From Effrenium voratum (taxonomy: Eukaryota > Sar > Dinophyceae > Suessiales > Symbiodiniaceae): a DNA stretch of 64,000 bases. Below the pieces are notes generated by a model. The model saw nothing but the letters and a program-made list of their open reading frames with translations. It was not told the origin of the DNA and did no database searches. Every line of letters starts with the position of its first letter. Within the stretch, counting starts at the first letter, position 1. Shown piece by piece: positions 29,671 through 37,898 of the stretch. A program made the translations under genes and the position numbers. Location of the stretch: contig CAUJNA010002112.1 of NCBI GenBank assembly GCA_963377175.1, forward strand, positions 1,672,644 through 1,736,643. The letters are read 5' to 3'.

Positions 29671-31123
29671 GGTTTTGAGGATGACCCACCCTCAAAGCTT
29701 CTGCAACAAACTGGGTAGGAGAAAAAGGCACGCCCCAAGCAATCTCAACAGAATGTTTGTCCAGCAACCCAGCGACAGGAGCAAGCTCGTCCCTCACACC
29801 CCCTCTTGGCCGAAAAGGAGACACACGAAGCAGCTGGGACTCGGCAGGCACCACCGCTCCTGCGGGCTCCAGACCAGCTGGAGCTGTCCAGGAAACCTTG
29901 ATGCGGCTCATTGGCAAAACAGGCAGCGAAACATTTAACAGACCGCGTAGCACAATGACCTGCCTATGCTCGGGCACCAAAGGTGGAATCTTTGATGCGC
30001 GAGGCTGCTGGCCCGTGATTGCACGCAAAGCGTGCAAATCGCTGGACTGCGACATCATCTCAAAAGTGCATGGTGGTGGCTGCCAACCTCGGTCCACTGC
30101 TTCGAATGCAAATGCTTTTGCAATTTCCCAAGCAAGCTGGGGAGGATACGCAGTCTCCTCTGCGGTTGCAAATGTCTTGCCAGCGTCACTGCGCACGAAA
30201 CCCCACGGCAAGTGGGTATGAGTGTCACTGACACCCGGGCACAAGCGCGAAACTTTCTTGAAATGTTTGCAATTGTGGGCCAAGGCGGTCCACTTTGACC
30301 GTTGGCCACCGTATGCACAAGCCTGATGAACTGTGAAAGTTGTGGGGCAAACGAGGGACCTCCAAAAACTGGTTTGCCAAAACCAGGAACTCCGAGGGTT
30401 CTCCACACAGAAGACCAGACCTCTAGCATGGCACAGGGTCAAAAGTTTCACAAGAAAAGCATAAAGGCAGTTGGCTGCATCAACCCTGACCTTGTCCTTT
30501 CCGTGCAAATGCGGAAGCCCATCTGGGTAATCCTGGGATCGCAAGGGTACCGGCTGCGGAATGCGGGAGCCTGATGAGTCACGAAGCACAATTTGTCTCG
30601 CGGCGCTGCATGTCCCGCAAGGGGGGGCTGCATGAATGCCCAACAGCTGGTCGCTGGATGCCCAAAGCAAACATAGCTCCTGACCGTCTTGGGAGGTCAA
30701 GTCGGAAATCAAAATTGGGGCATTCGGCATCTTCCTTGCATGATCAACGCCCAAGCTGCTGTTCAAACCTAAACGTCGCAAACAAGAGGTCACTCTGGCT
30801 GTGCCAGCGAAAATCTCAAGCACAAAAGGAGCACTTAGAGCTGTGGGTGCTGGGCTCCTGCAGGAGTCGCCCACAACTTCAGGCTTGTCTGAGACAATGG
30901 TCTCAGTGTCACTCAAGTTTATCTCAATTGGGTCGGGAAAAGATTGCTCGTCAGTATCTTCCAACGGCAAAGATCGTTCAGAATGGCGTGCCTCACGCGC
31001 ATGCGGCAAACCACTCCTGTGGAGACCGGCCGCACTGCTTATCACATCCGATGAAACATCATCCGGTGCTAGGCCGACTTCCGGTGCTCCTTGAGGGAAT
31101 GCGGCTCGAAGCACACACAACAA
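29633..31123 (-). CDS. Methyltransferase-like ORF of YR retroelement
   Basis: A 496-aa frame with no ATG near its start; the first listed codon is TTG. It contains a SAM-binding motif I (VLEIFAGTARVTSCLRRLG), HAAPPCGTCSAARQ (PPC like motif IV of C5-methyltransferases), VFCVENPRSSWFW (EN, motif VI) and ACAYGGQRSKWTAL. DIRS elements are known to carry a methyltransferase domain, usually described as Dam-like; this one has C5-type motifs. It overlaps gag by 55 nt (needs a -1 shift) and RT by 38 nt (needs a +1 shift). So it may be made as a gag-MT-RT fusion. Confidence 0.65.
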   Translation of the reverse strand: MLCVLRAAFPQGAPEVGLAPDDVSSDVISSAAGLHRSGLPHAREARHSERSLPLEDTDEQSFPDPIEINLSDTETIVSDKPEVVGDSCRSPAPTALSAPFVLEIFAGTARVTSCLRRLGLNSSLGVDHARKMPNAPILISDLTSQDGQELCLLWASSDQLLGIHAAPPCGTCSAARQIVLRDSSGSRIPQPVPLRSQDYPDGLPHLHGKDKVRVDAANCLYAFLVKLLTLCHARGLVFCVENPRSSWFWQTSFWRSLVCPTTFTVHQACAYGGQRSKWTALAHNCKHFKKVSRLCPGVSDTHTHLPWGFVRSDAGKTFATAEETAYPPQLAWEIAKAFAFEAVDRGWQPPPCTFEMMSQSSDLHALRAITGQQPRASKIPPLVPEHRQVIVLRGLLNVSLPVLPMSRIKVSWTAPAGLEPAGAVVPAESQLLRVSPFRPRGGVRDELAPVAGLLDKHSVEIAWGVPFSPTQFVAEALRVGHPQNLDLAAWSFGVCC

Positions 31124-32286
31124 AGGTGCTTACCTTTCACGCACTGCCCATCGGTAACACTTCGGTTGCAATGTCCCAAGACGTAGTCAAAGCAGAGTGG
31201 CGATCCATCTGGTGTGGTAGCCACTCCCCCAGCATTGAGGATAGCATAGGGGGTAGCCACCTTGCGGGACTTCCCCTTTGCATCCTTTCCTTTGGATTTC
31301 CCCTTCCCTTTGCCGGGCTCCTCGTTTCTCAGCTTCTTTGCAGGTGGCGGATTTGGCGTCGCCCTCTGGTCAGCGGACGGCTTCCCCGGAGCCTTGGCGG
31401 GCAACGGCATCAGCGTGAAGCTCACATGGTAGGACTGCAATGCTGCTGTCAGTGCAAGGTCCATGGGATACGTACCATCTGGCTTCCTACGCGGCTTCAC
31501 GTTCTCCTCGATCAACCGGATAAAAACCATGCGATCCGCCTGCACCAGCTGAGAAAGCGAACAACGTTGACAACCCGGGGGAGGCTCACGACTCGTGTGC
31601 ATAAACAACGTCTGCAGATAGCGCTCATAAGCTGCATGCGACACGGAATTGCTGAAAACATAAGCCAACCCACGACGCTTGAAAGCCTCCTGCAAGAGCA
31701 GCGAGTTGTGAATCGTCATTTCAGAAACCTCAACATGCTCTCTCACCACCAGCTTGTTGGCCTCGAGTTGCAACTCCTTGGTGCTTGGCTTTCCAGTCGT
31801 GATTTCGTGCATACGCGAGGCGCACTTCTCTGGCTTGATGTACTGCAGCTGGTTGGCTTGGTATTGGTTTGCGCATAGCTCCAACAAGGCGTGGCTTGGC
31901 TCAAGCGGTCCTTCCACTATGACCCCCACGAGAGAAGTTTTCAGATTGTCCATCCTCTTCTCTCTCTCTGCATCAGGAAGACGCCTTGCACCCTGGCTAT
32001 CAGGGTTTGAAACCTGATCTCTAAGAGCTGCTAGCACCATCGTCTGCGACTCAAAAAGCGCTCTCTTCAATGCCGACAAATCCCCCAGGGAGATTCCTTC
32101 GCCTGCAATCCCTTTCGCCCACTCACCGAAAGCGCCCTCATCCAGGGGCTGGCCTGGCTGGCCAAAAGCATAGGCCAGACTTCCCAGCGTAGCAATACCA
32201 TTCTGCTTCAGCGCCCTAAGCACACCAGCACCCAAGTTGATCTCTTGGGCTCTCTGTGAGAAATCCGATTCAATAAGCAGAGCCAT
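31069..32286 (-). CDS. Gag-like protein of YR retroelement
   Basis: A 405-aa ORF with ATG at 32286. Its middle (YIKPEKCASRMHEITTGKPS, EVSEMTIHNSLLLQEAF, KRRGLAYVFSN, ADRMVFIRLIEENV) matches a protein I recall beside RT and recombinase ORFs in dinoflagellate elements. The C-terminus is basic (KGKGKSKGKDAKGKSRK) and ends with a Cys/His cluster (CFDYVLGHCN, C.....HLCCVC, H), probably RNA-binding. Position and composition suggest the nucleocapsid/gag role; this is inference. The last 55 nt overlap the methyltransferase-like frame. Confidence 0.6.
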   Translation of the reverse strand: MALLIESDFSQRAQEINLGAGVLRALKQNGIATLGSLAYAFGQPGQPLDEGAFGEWAKGIAGEGISLGDLSALKRALFESQTMVLAALRDQVSNPDSQGARRLPDAEREKRMDNLKTSLVGVIVEGPLEPSHALLELCANQYQANQLQYIKPEKCASRMHEITTGKPSTKELQLEANKLVVREHVEVSEMTIHNSLLLQEAFKRRGLAYVFSNSVSHAAYERYLQTLFMHTSREPPPGCQRCSLSQLVQADRMVFIRLIEENVKPRRKPDGTYPMDLALTAALQSYHVSFTLMPLPAKAPGKPSADQRATPNPPPAKKLRNEEPGKGKGKSKGKDAKGKSRKVATPYAILNAGGVATTPDGSPLCFDYVLGHCNRSVTDGQCVKGKHLCCVCFEPHSLKEHRKSA

Positions 32287-32659
32287 TTCAAACTACGGCA
32301 AAGGTTGGAACAACTCAAATTTAGTACCCAACACCAACATGTAATCTCAAAGCCATCACACAAGTTAAGAACCTGCAAAACAATCAAGCCCAACAGAAAA
32401 TATTCTGTTCACACTTGAGCCGCACATCTGCGAGGGGAATCCAACAGATTCCACAGGAAACCACATCAAGCATACTGCCATCGCAGCACACTTGATACAC
32501 ATGCTGCCATCGCAGAAGGAAACATATAGCTGCCATCGCAGCATTTCCTCTTTTCTGCAAACGGACGTCTGCAACAAAACATTCAACGATTGTGGCATTC
32601 CACAATCTCCATATGGGCCACATAGCCCGTGTCCATCGACACTTGAGCTGGCATTCCAG
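32287..32659 (-). other. Intergenic spacer with CTGCCATCGCAG triplet
   Basis: Between the recombinase stop and the gag-like ATG the motif CTGCCATCGCAG occurs three times on the plus strand (32475, 32504, 32530). No ORF. It may be an internal promoter or RNA-processing signal for the downstream ORFs. Confidence 0.4.
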
Positions 32660-34849
32660 CTAGAAGGCACTCCTTCTACACATCATGCAGTCCGCAAAAG
32701 GTTCTTTACCCGGCAGGACAGGTTCGTAATTATCATTCAAGCGTTTGCCACAAACAAAAAGGCGAACAGGCGAAACCAGGCTCTCGAAGTTGCGGCAGAA
32801 ATGCGAAATCTTAGATTTCTTGTGTGTGAACCATTTGCCCACTTTGGGGTCACAAGGAATCAGGCGAGGCATCTTCGCAAGTGGCTGGCCCGCCTCTGAT
32901 CCGGGATTGCTGGAGCTGCAATCCGAGCATGTCGAACTGGATGAGTCCGATGTCGAATCCTCATCCGAAGAAATCACAATGAATTCATTCTCAAGCTCAT
33001 CAGCATGCTCATCCTTGGTCACACACGGTTCATCAACCAGTGTTGGTACCACACTCATAGGTGCACCGAAAAATTCACTTCTGGGCGCATCTGGACGAAA
33101 AACCCCTGTAGCAATCTGCTTAATCAGCTCCTGCAACTTCCTCACCGGCTCAATGCACAAATCCCTTGCGTACAAGGCCGAGCTCGAAACTGTAGCAGAA
33201 ACATGTCTTCCTAGAACAGACCTGGTGTACTCGTCCAACCCAAACTTCGAACTCCAACTGAGAACGGTTGCTTTGCACGAATGTGATGAAATCGCATTGA
33301 GATCCCGACCATCTGCGTTGAGTGCCAGGAACTCCCTAAGTAGGTTCGTGGCTTCGCCAGACTTAAGGCCACGCCTGCACAAGGCATCCACAGAGTCCGA
33401 GGTTGGCGGCCTAAAGATTGGTCCGTTCACTTCTCCATCCAAAAGCAAACCAACTCTTTGAAAAGCGCTAGTAGCAGCATCCAGCCACATTTCGCCCGTG
33501 ACCCCCACAGCAGGAATGAGAATCGGAAGAAGCTGAGCCTTCCGCTGCGCTGTTCGACCCGTCTTGTGAGCAGTAGCCCGCAATTCCAGGAAACCGCCTT
33601 CAGGTCCAAAATCCGGAATAGCGTCCTGAATAAAGCACAGATCACTATGTCTACACCTGCCGTAGATTGCAATAAGCAAATAGGCTGCACTGGCGCGATC
33701 CATATCATGCTGATGCTCATCCTTCAGGGCACAATGCAAAAATTTCACTTGCTCCACCGAGAGCGGAGCAGCCTGCTTCAATTTTCTCTTCATTGCAAAA
33801 ATCTGCTCGCTCAAACCTGCTATCCTCCTGCTCACCAAGTCATTGACTGAATCTGCAAACCCAAGGATGAAATGAGCAAATCTCAAAGCCGACACAAAGC
33901 TTGCAGCGGATGTAGGCCCTGAGTCAGATGTCCTCAACCATTGAATGTATTTCCAAATATTGGGTTCACTGAAAAGGTCACGGATACCAAGCTGCGCATC
34001 CCCCCACCTGAGGAAAGCCAAAATAGAATTAGCACGTTTGACCACAGTGTAAGGCGATCTTGTACCCATGATTGCGCCAATTGTTTCCAATGCATACGAC
34101 TCCATGTCCGTGCCTTCTCCGCAATCTCTGATGATACGTCCCGTCTGACAAGCGTCCATGCTGCGGCCAATAATGACCCACCACTTCCTGACACCCACAG
34201 AAAATAGTTGTGAACGCTCCTCCACGAACGACGTGTCACTCAGGCAGCTGAAAGCCTTTGCAAAAATCGGCTTGCCTGGCGTTGCTGAAAAGGTTTGTTT
34301 AGCTCCATCTGCATGCTGAGATGCTTCGGCAAAAGACGCCACGTCTAAAGGGAAGGAAACTGCATGCATCCTTGGAACCAGGTCTGCATCACTTTCATCA
34401 AAGATCTGCGCAAACACTCCCGTCTCCCAAGGCAATGAAATATTGCAAGTCCTTACATTGTCAATCGCAGCGTTCTGGAACAAAACCTTGTTGTCGAAGC
34501 TTGACAAAGCAGCAACGCCTCGAGGTTCACTGACAGACTCCCCGATTACACTCCAAGGAGTCCTTGTGTCAGAACCCTCTTCTTGAACATGGTCATCTTG
34601 TGAAAGCAGTTCCTCATCGGAATTACCTTCGTCCCCTCCAGAGTCAATATGTTGACGCCCTTCTTCAGGAAAAGCCTCCATGAGCTCAGGGTCGCCATCA
34701 TCTGAGCGACCCGACCTGAACTGATGTAAAATCCCATGGCCATGCATATCGGGTCCTGAGGAAGCACCATGTGAAGATTCTGCAAAATCTCCATCTTCCA
34801 TGTCGACAGGAGGATCTATGACCCTTGTCGTCCTTTTCCTCCAGGGCAT
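32660..34849 (-). CDS. Tyrosine recombinase (integrase) of YR retroelement
   Basis: A 729-aa ORF with ATG at 34849. The N-terminal 150 residues are acidic. A core-binding-like helical region (VVKRANSILAFLRWGDAQLG, TSAASFVSALRFAHFILGF) precedes the catalytic domain: Arg in IYGRCRHSDL, the His box as SSHSCKATVL (HxxK where HxxR is usual), LGRHVS, and the nucleophile Tyr in SALYARD. The C-terminal tail is Asp/Ser-rich. The enzyme should integrate the circular element. It is the first ORF, 217 bp inside the A1 repeat. It lies upstream of gag, which is not the order I know from DIRS, PAT or Ngaro elements. Confidence 0.8.
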   Translation of the reverse strand: MPWRKRTTRVIDPPVDMEDGDFAESSHGASSGPDMHGHGILHQFRSGRSDDGDPELMEAFPEEGRQHIDSGGDEGNSDEELLSQDDHVQEEGSDTRTPWSVIGESVSEPRGVAALSSFDNKVLFQNAAIDNVRTCNISLPWETGVFAQIFDESDADLVPRMHAVSFPLDVASFAEASQHADGAKQTFSATPGKPIFAKAFSCLSDTSFVEERSQLFSVGVRKWWVIIGRSMDACQTGRIIRDCGEGTDMESYALETIGAIMGTRSPYTVVKRANSILAFLRWGDAQLGIRDLFSEPNIWKYIQWLRTSDSGPTSAASFVSALRFAHFILGFADSVNDLVSRRIAGLSEQIFAMKRKLKQAAPLSVEQVKFLHCALKDEHQHDMDRASAAYLLIAIYGRCRHSDLCFIQDAIPDFGPEGGFLELRATAHKTGRTAQRKAQLLPILIPAVGVTGEMWLDAATSAFQRVGLLLDGEVNGPIFRPPTSDSVDALCRRGLKSGEATNLLREFLALNADGRDLNAISSHSCKATVLSWSSKFGLDEYTRSVLGRHVSATVSSSALYARDLCIEPVRKLQELIKQIATGVFRPDAPRSEFFGAPMSVVPTLVDEPCVTKDEHADELENEFIVISSDEDSTSDSSSSTCSDCSSSNPGSEAGQPLAKMPRLIPCDPKVGKWFTHKKSKISHFCRNFESLVSPVRLFVCGKRLNDNYEPVLPGKEPFADCMMCRRSAF

Positions 34850-35065
34850 AAAACCCCCCTTTACCCGAAACTCAATCTAACGGTCCAGCGTGTAAAACCG
34901 AGACAGCCTCCTCAGCAAAGGTGTTTGCAACAACTGTAATTGCACACCCAGATGATGAAAAAGGCGTTGACGGAAACGTATCCGGCGAAAAAGGCGAAGA
35001 AAACGCGCCCAACGCTGCACAATACGTCGCTGAACCGCTGCTCGTGAAAGACACAAGCCCATGGC

Positions 35066-35290
35066 ACAAGGCGCCAACTCCAAAAGATGGGGACAACCCT
35101 CCCACCTCAGCCCATGCTGCATCATCTGAGGATTGTCAACACGATCCAGACAAAGGCAAGTCTCAAGGTAACGCATGTTTGCAATTGCAAAAGGGAATGC
35201 TCAAGGAAAATTTTTGGCCTGAAAAATTGAGCATCTCAATTTTTCATTCTTTGTCTCTGAACTAATGTGCTATCACGGGTGACCGCATAC
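35066..35290 (-). repeat. Split direct repeat A1 (outer)
   Basis: 225 bp, same as 27307-27531. It is the 5' end of the element on the coding strand and likely holds its promoter. LINE sequence resumes at 35291. Confidence 0.9.
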
Positions 35291-36574
35291 GAAAGGGCAG
35301 GCACCCCAGGCAGGAAGGCCACGGATAATGGCCATGGCTTCATCTGGTACACCAAGCTGGGGGTCATCCCGTTTCCAAAAGGAATTCCAACCTTGAAAAA
35401 AGTTGGCAGCCACATCCTCCGGAGTGGTAAAGGTACATATCTTGCACAATTTTCCAGCCCGGTCCTTAAGGATTGGGGACGAAAGCTCCAATGCATTCCG
35501 GCGGGTCCTGATCACTTTCACAGCATGATGATCGAGGATACCAAGGCAATCTCCGGCTTCAAAGTCATGCGCATTGGAGCAGCGCACCACCGTCCTACCC
35601 AAAACAGGCCAATGCTGCGGCAACAATTTTAAAGGGACACGAGACACCAGCTCTCTCACATCAACTTGTGTGGAGTCCCGGATAACCGCAAAGGCAAGGC
35701 GTCCACCTTTCGTGCTGAAAGATGTGGCAACAGCCTCGGTAAAACGCTGCCGTCGTGCCTGTCGAACCTGATTTGACACTGTCACAAGGTGCTGGTACAC
35801 GAGGTTCCGCATAAGCTCCAAGTGTGCATGCCCAGGCATGGCAATTGGACAGAAAACCTGAGCCTCAGCCAACAACCAAGCAGGAAAATTGGGTTTGAAT
35901 CCAGGGGCAGTAAGGATGGCGCGCCAAGTACAGGCGATTTGAACATGATCAGGCGCATCTTTGGACACCAGTCTGCAGAGAGTCTGAAGCCTACGGCATT
36001 GTCGCAGTCGTTGCCTACACAACATGGTGGGGGTGTCACCGGACAACTGAAAGTCACCTGGCCGACCAGTTTTCAAGCGCGGTTCACACAAGGAAGTCCG
36101 TACAGACCGAAATCCTCCACACCTAGAAACTGCATTATTGGCAAGATGATGCCTATCATGACGTAGCGACTCAAAAAGTGAGTTCTCTGCAGCACGAGAC
36201 CACAAGGTAAGGGCAGAGCTCAGGTCCTCTTGATGTATAGCCATAGCGACATCGGCATATTGATGCACATCAGCGACAGTCTTGGACTCCGGGCAAAGAA
36301 TCACGTTTTCAGGAGTGATGCTCGCGGGCCTAATTAACTTGATACCTAATCCAATGCACTGAGGGACATCCAATTGCACCACAAGCGGATCGTGTGCATC
36401 AAGCTCCAAGAAGGACTCAACCTGTACAGTGGACACAAGGGGAAGCAAGGCAGGGTTGCCTAATGCGAAACTATGCCGGGAGGAACTCTTACAAGTATTC
36501 TGGGGTTGAAGTCCATGACGTTCTTGCATGACCACTGCAAGGTCACGCCAGCCTGAATCCCAGATACGCTGCAA
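35291..36574 (-). CDS. LINE endonuclease end and pre-RT region
   Basis: The frame starts within the endonuclease (LDAHDPLVVQLD, the SDH-type motif) and continues through basic and helical sequence to ACPF. There the recombinase element interrupts it at 35290. Removing 8,389 bp, which is one base more than a multiple of three, joins it in frame with the RT segment at 26901. The LINE was thus intact here when hit. Confidence 0.7.
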
Positions 36575-37092
36575 GGAACGGAATTTGGAGAGCGGTTATT
36601 GAAATCACCAGCAATAATACAAGGGCCCTCAAAAGCGAATACCAAGTCCACTGCGGCAGCCAACAAGGTATCATTGAAAGCCACCACTTCACTTCCACAC
36701 CCTGGGCGACAATAAACAGTCACAATACGAATTGGAAGGTGGCCAATCTGCAAAACACATGGGAGCACCCGACACGAGCGGCGTATGCACTCACTGACAA
36801 GATGCAAATTAGAGAAAACGGGGCAGCGGGAAAGAACAGCAACCCCAGCGGATCTTCCACGCAGTGAGTCAGTACCATCGCGTCTAGCAACACGATCTGG
36901 CACGGCCTCAGACACAGACACATGCATTCCACACTTCTTGACATCAGAGAAAATCGACCGAAGGGCTACAGAAGTGTGCGAAGTTTCCGACAGCGCCCAC
37001 GCATCGATGTTCCATTCAGCCAAGAGGTGCACTTTGTCATACAACTGGGTGGGGTTAACCACCCCAACACGGAAGGGCTTAGGGCCCCTCAC
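36460..37092 (-). CDS. LINE AP-type endonuclease
   Basis: Motifs of the exonuclease-endonuclease-phosphatase fold appear in order: FRVGVVNPTQL, DAWALSETS (catalytic Glu), SAGVAVLSRCP, IRIVTVYCRPG and CIIAGDFNN (GDFN). The final motif is in the next frame (LDAHDPLVV, 36574-35273), so a frame change lies near 36570. The enzyme nicks target DNA for target-primed reverse transcription; this copy is inactive. Confidence 0.75.
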   Translation of the reverse strand: MRGPKPFRVGVVNPTQLYDKVHLLAEWNIDAWALSETSHTSVALRSIFSDVKKCGMHVSVSEAVPDRVARRDGTDSLRGRSAGVAVLSRCPVFSNLHLVSECIRRSCRVLPCVLQIGHLPIRIVTVYCRPGCGSEVVAFNDTLLAAAVDLVFAFEGPCIIAGDFNNRSPNSVPCSVSGIQAGVTLQWSCKNVMDFNPRILVRVPPGIVSH

Positions 37093-37339
37093 TCACCTTG
37101 CGAACTTTGGCCTGCGATGTGAGGAACAGTTCCTTGAGTTCCAAGAAACCGCTATCGACTTTGGCTTCAACACTGCAAAGGCGTTCGCAATGCGATCGCC
37201 AGCTGTCTTCAAGCTGCGATGTGATGAGAGCAGGGACAGCTTCAACTTTCTCAACCAGTTCATCATGAGCACCAGAGATAGCGACAAGCTGTTTCTCGAT
37301 GGCATCCAGGCGGCTACTATGCAGTCTCAGGGAGCTCAC
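37079..37339 (-). CDS. LINE ORF continuation (coiled coil)
   Basis: The 86 residues (LHSSRLDAIEKQLVAISGAH, then DELVEKVEAV and AKVDSGFLELKELF) form a predicted helix with heptads, as in LINE ORF linkers. It overlaps the endonuclease frame at 37092. Confidence 0.5.
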   Translation of the reverse strand: MSSLRLHSSRLDAIEKQLVAISGAHDELVEKVEAVPALITSQLEDSWRSHCERLCSVEAKVDSGFLELKELFLTSQAKVRKVSEGP

Positions 37340-37898
37340 TCATGAGCTCAGCTTTGATCTCTTCAGCAACCTGCTGTCTGACAGTATCGAGTCGGGCATG
37401 CGAACCACTGTCCCAGACGTCCGCAGATGTCTCAGAGGAACCAAATGCGAGTGAACTGGTGGTCTTGGTCTCGGCCGAAGCAAACCTTCTAGATGCACCG
37501 GCTGCAAAAACCTTGGAGTCAACAACTGCAGCGAGCTTCATGATGACAATCTCTGCCGAGCCATATGCAAAACTACGGCATGGCGGTTCAGCGCTAGAAG
37601 CGACTTGCCAAGACCTCCAACCAGTGGAGGCGAGGGACCACACCTTCCAACCAAGCTGACGCAAGGCACGACGCACACCAGAACGATCAAGCGTCTCAGG
37701 GAGACCAAGCACAGTCCAAGACACGGCTCCGTCAGGGGCTTCACTGTCAGTGGACTCATCTGGGTTAAGCACCTTCTTGGATGACTTATAGGATGCAATT
37801 CTGACACGGATGCCAAGCAAACCCTTTCGCGACCTGGAAAGGCCACATGCAGTGGGTCCCAGTTTGGATTGAAGGGCAAGCACCTTCTCCAAAGGCAA
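37317..37898 (-). CDS. LINE ORF continuation (linker), shifted frame
   Basis: LEKVLALQSKLGPTACGLSR, SWTVLGLPETLDRSGVRRAL and AEEIKAELMSELPE continue the LINE polyprotein after a frame change near 37890. The WTV.GLP....R..VR..L..LGW pattern looks like an RRM-type nucleic-acid binding fold. The frame closes at 37317 and coding moves to the next frame. Confidence 0.55.
   Translation of the reverse strand: MPLEKVLALQSKLGPTACGLSRSRKGLLGIRVRIASYKSSKKVLNPDESTDSEAPDGAVSWTVLGLPETLDRSGVRRALRQLGWKVWSLASTGWRSWQVASSAEPPCRSFAYGSAEIVIMKLAAVVDSKVFAAGASRRFASAETKTTSSLAFGSSETSADVWDSGSHARLDTVRQQVAEEIKAELMSELPETA

Larger units (their letters stand above)
26902..35290 (-). mobile_element. Tyrosine-recombinase (DIRS/PAT-like) retroelement, nested in LINE
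   Basis: An 8,389-bp element with split direct repeats. On the coding (minus) strand the order is A1 (35290-35066), ORFs, B1 (27834-27532), A2 (27531-27307), spacer, B2 (27204-26902). A1/A2 are 225 bp and B1/B2 303 bp, and both pairs look identical by eye, so the insertion is young. This layout is typical of PAT/Ngaro-type elements, which integrate from a circular form by a tyrosine recombinase and leave no target duplication. Coding order is recombinase, gag-like, methyltransferase-like, RT/RNase H. All four long frames appear intact. Confidence 0.85.
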
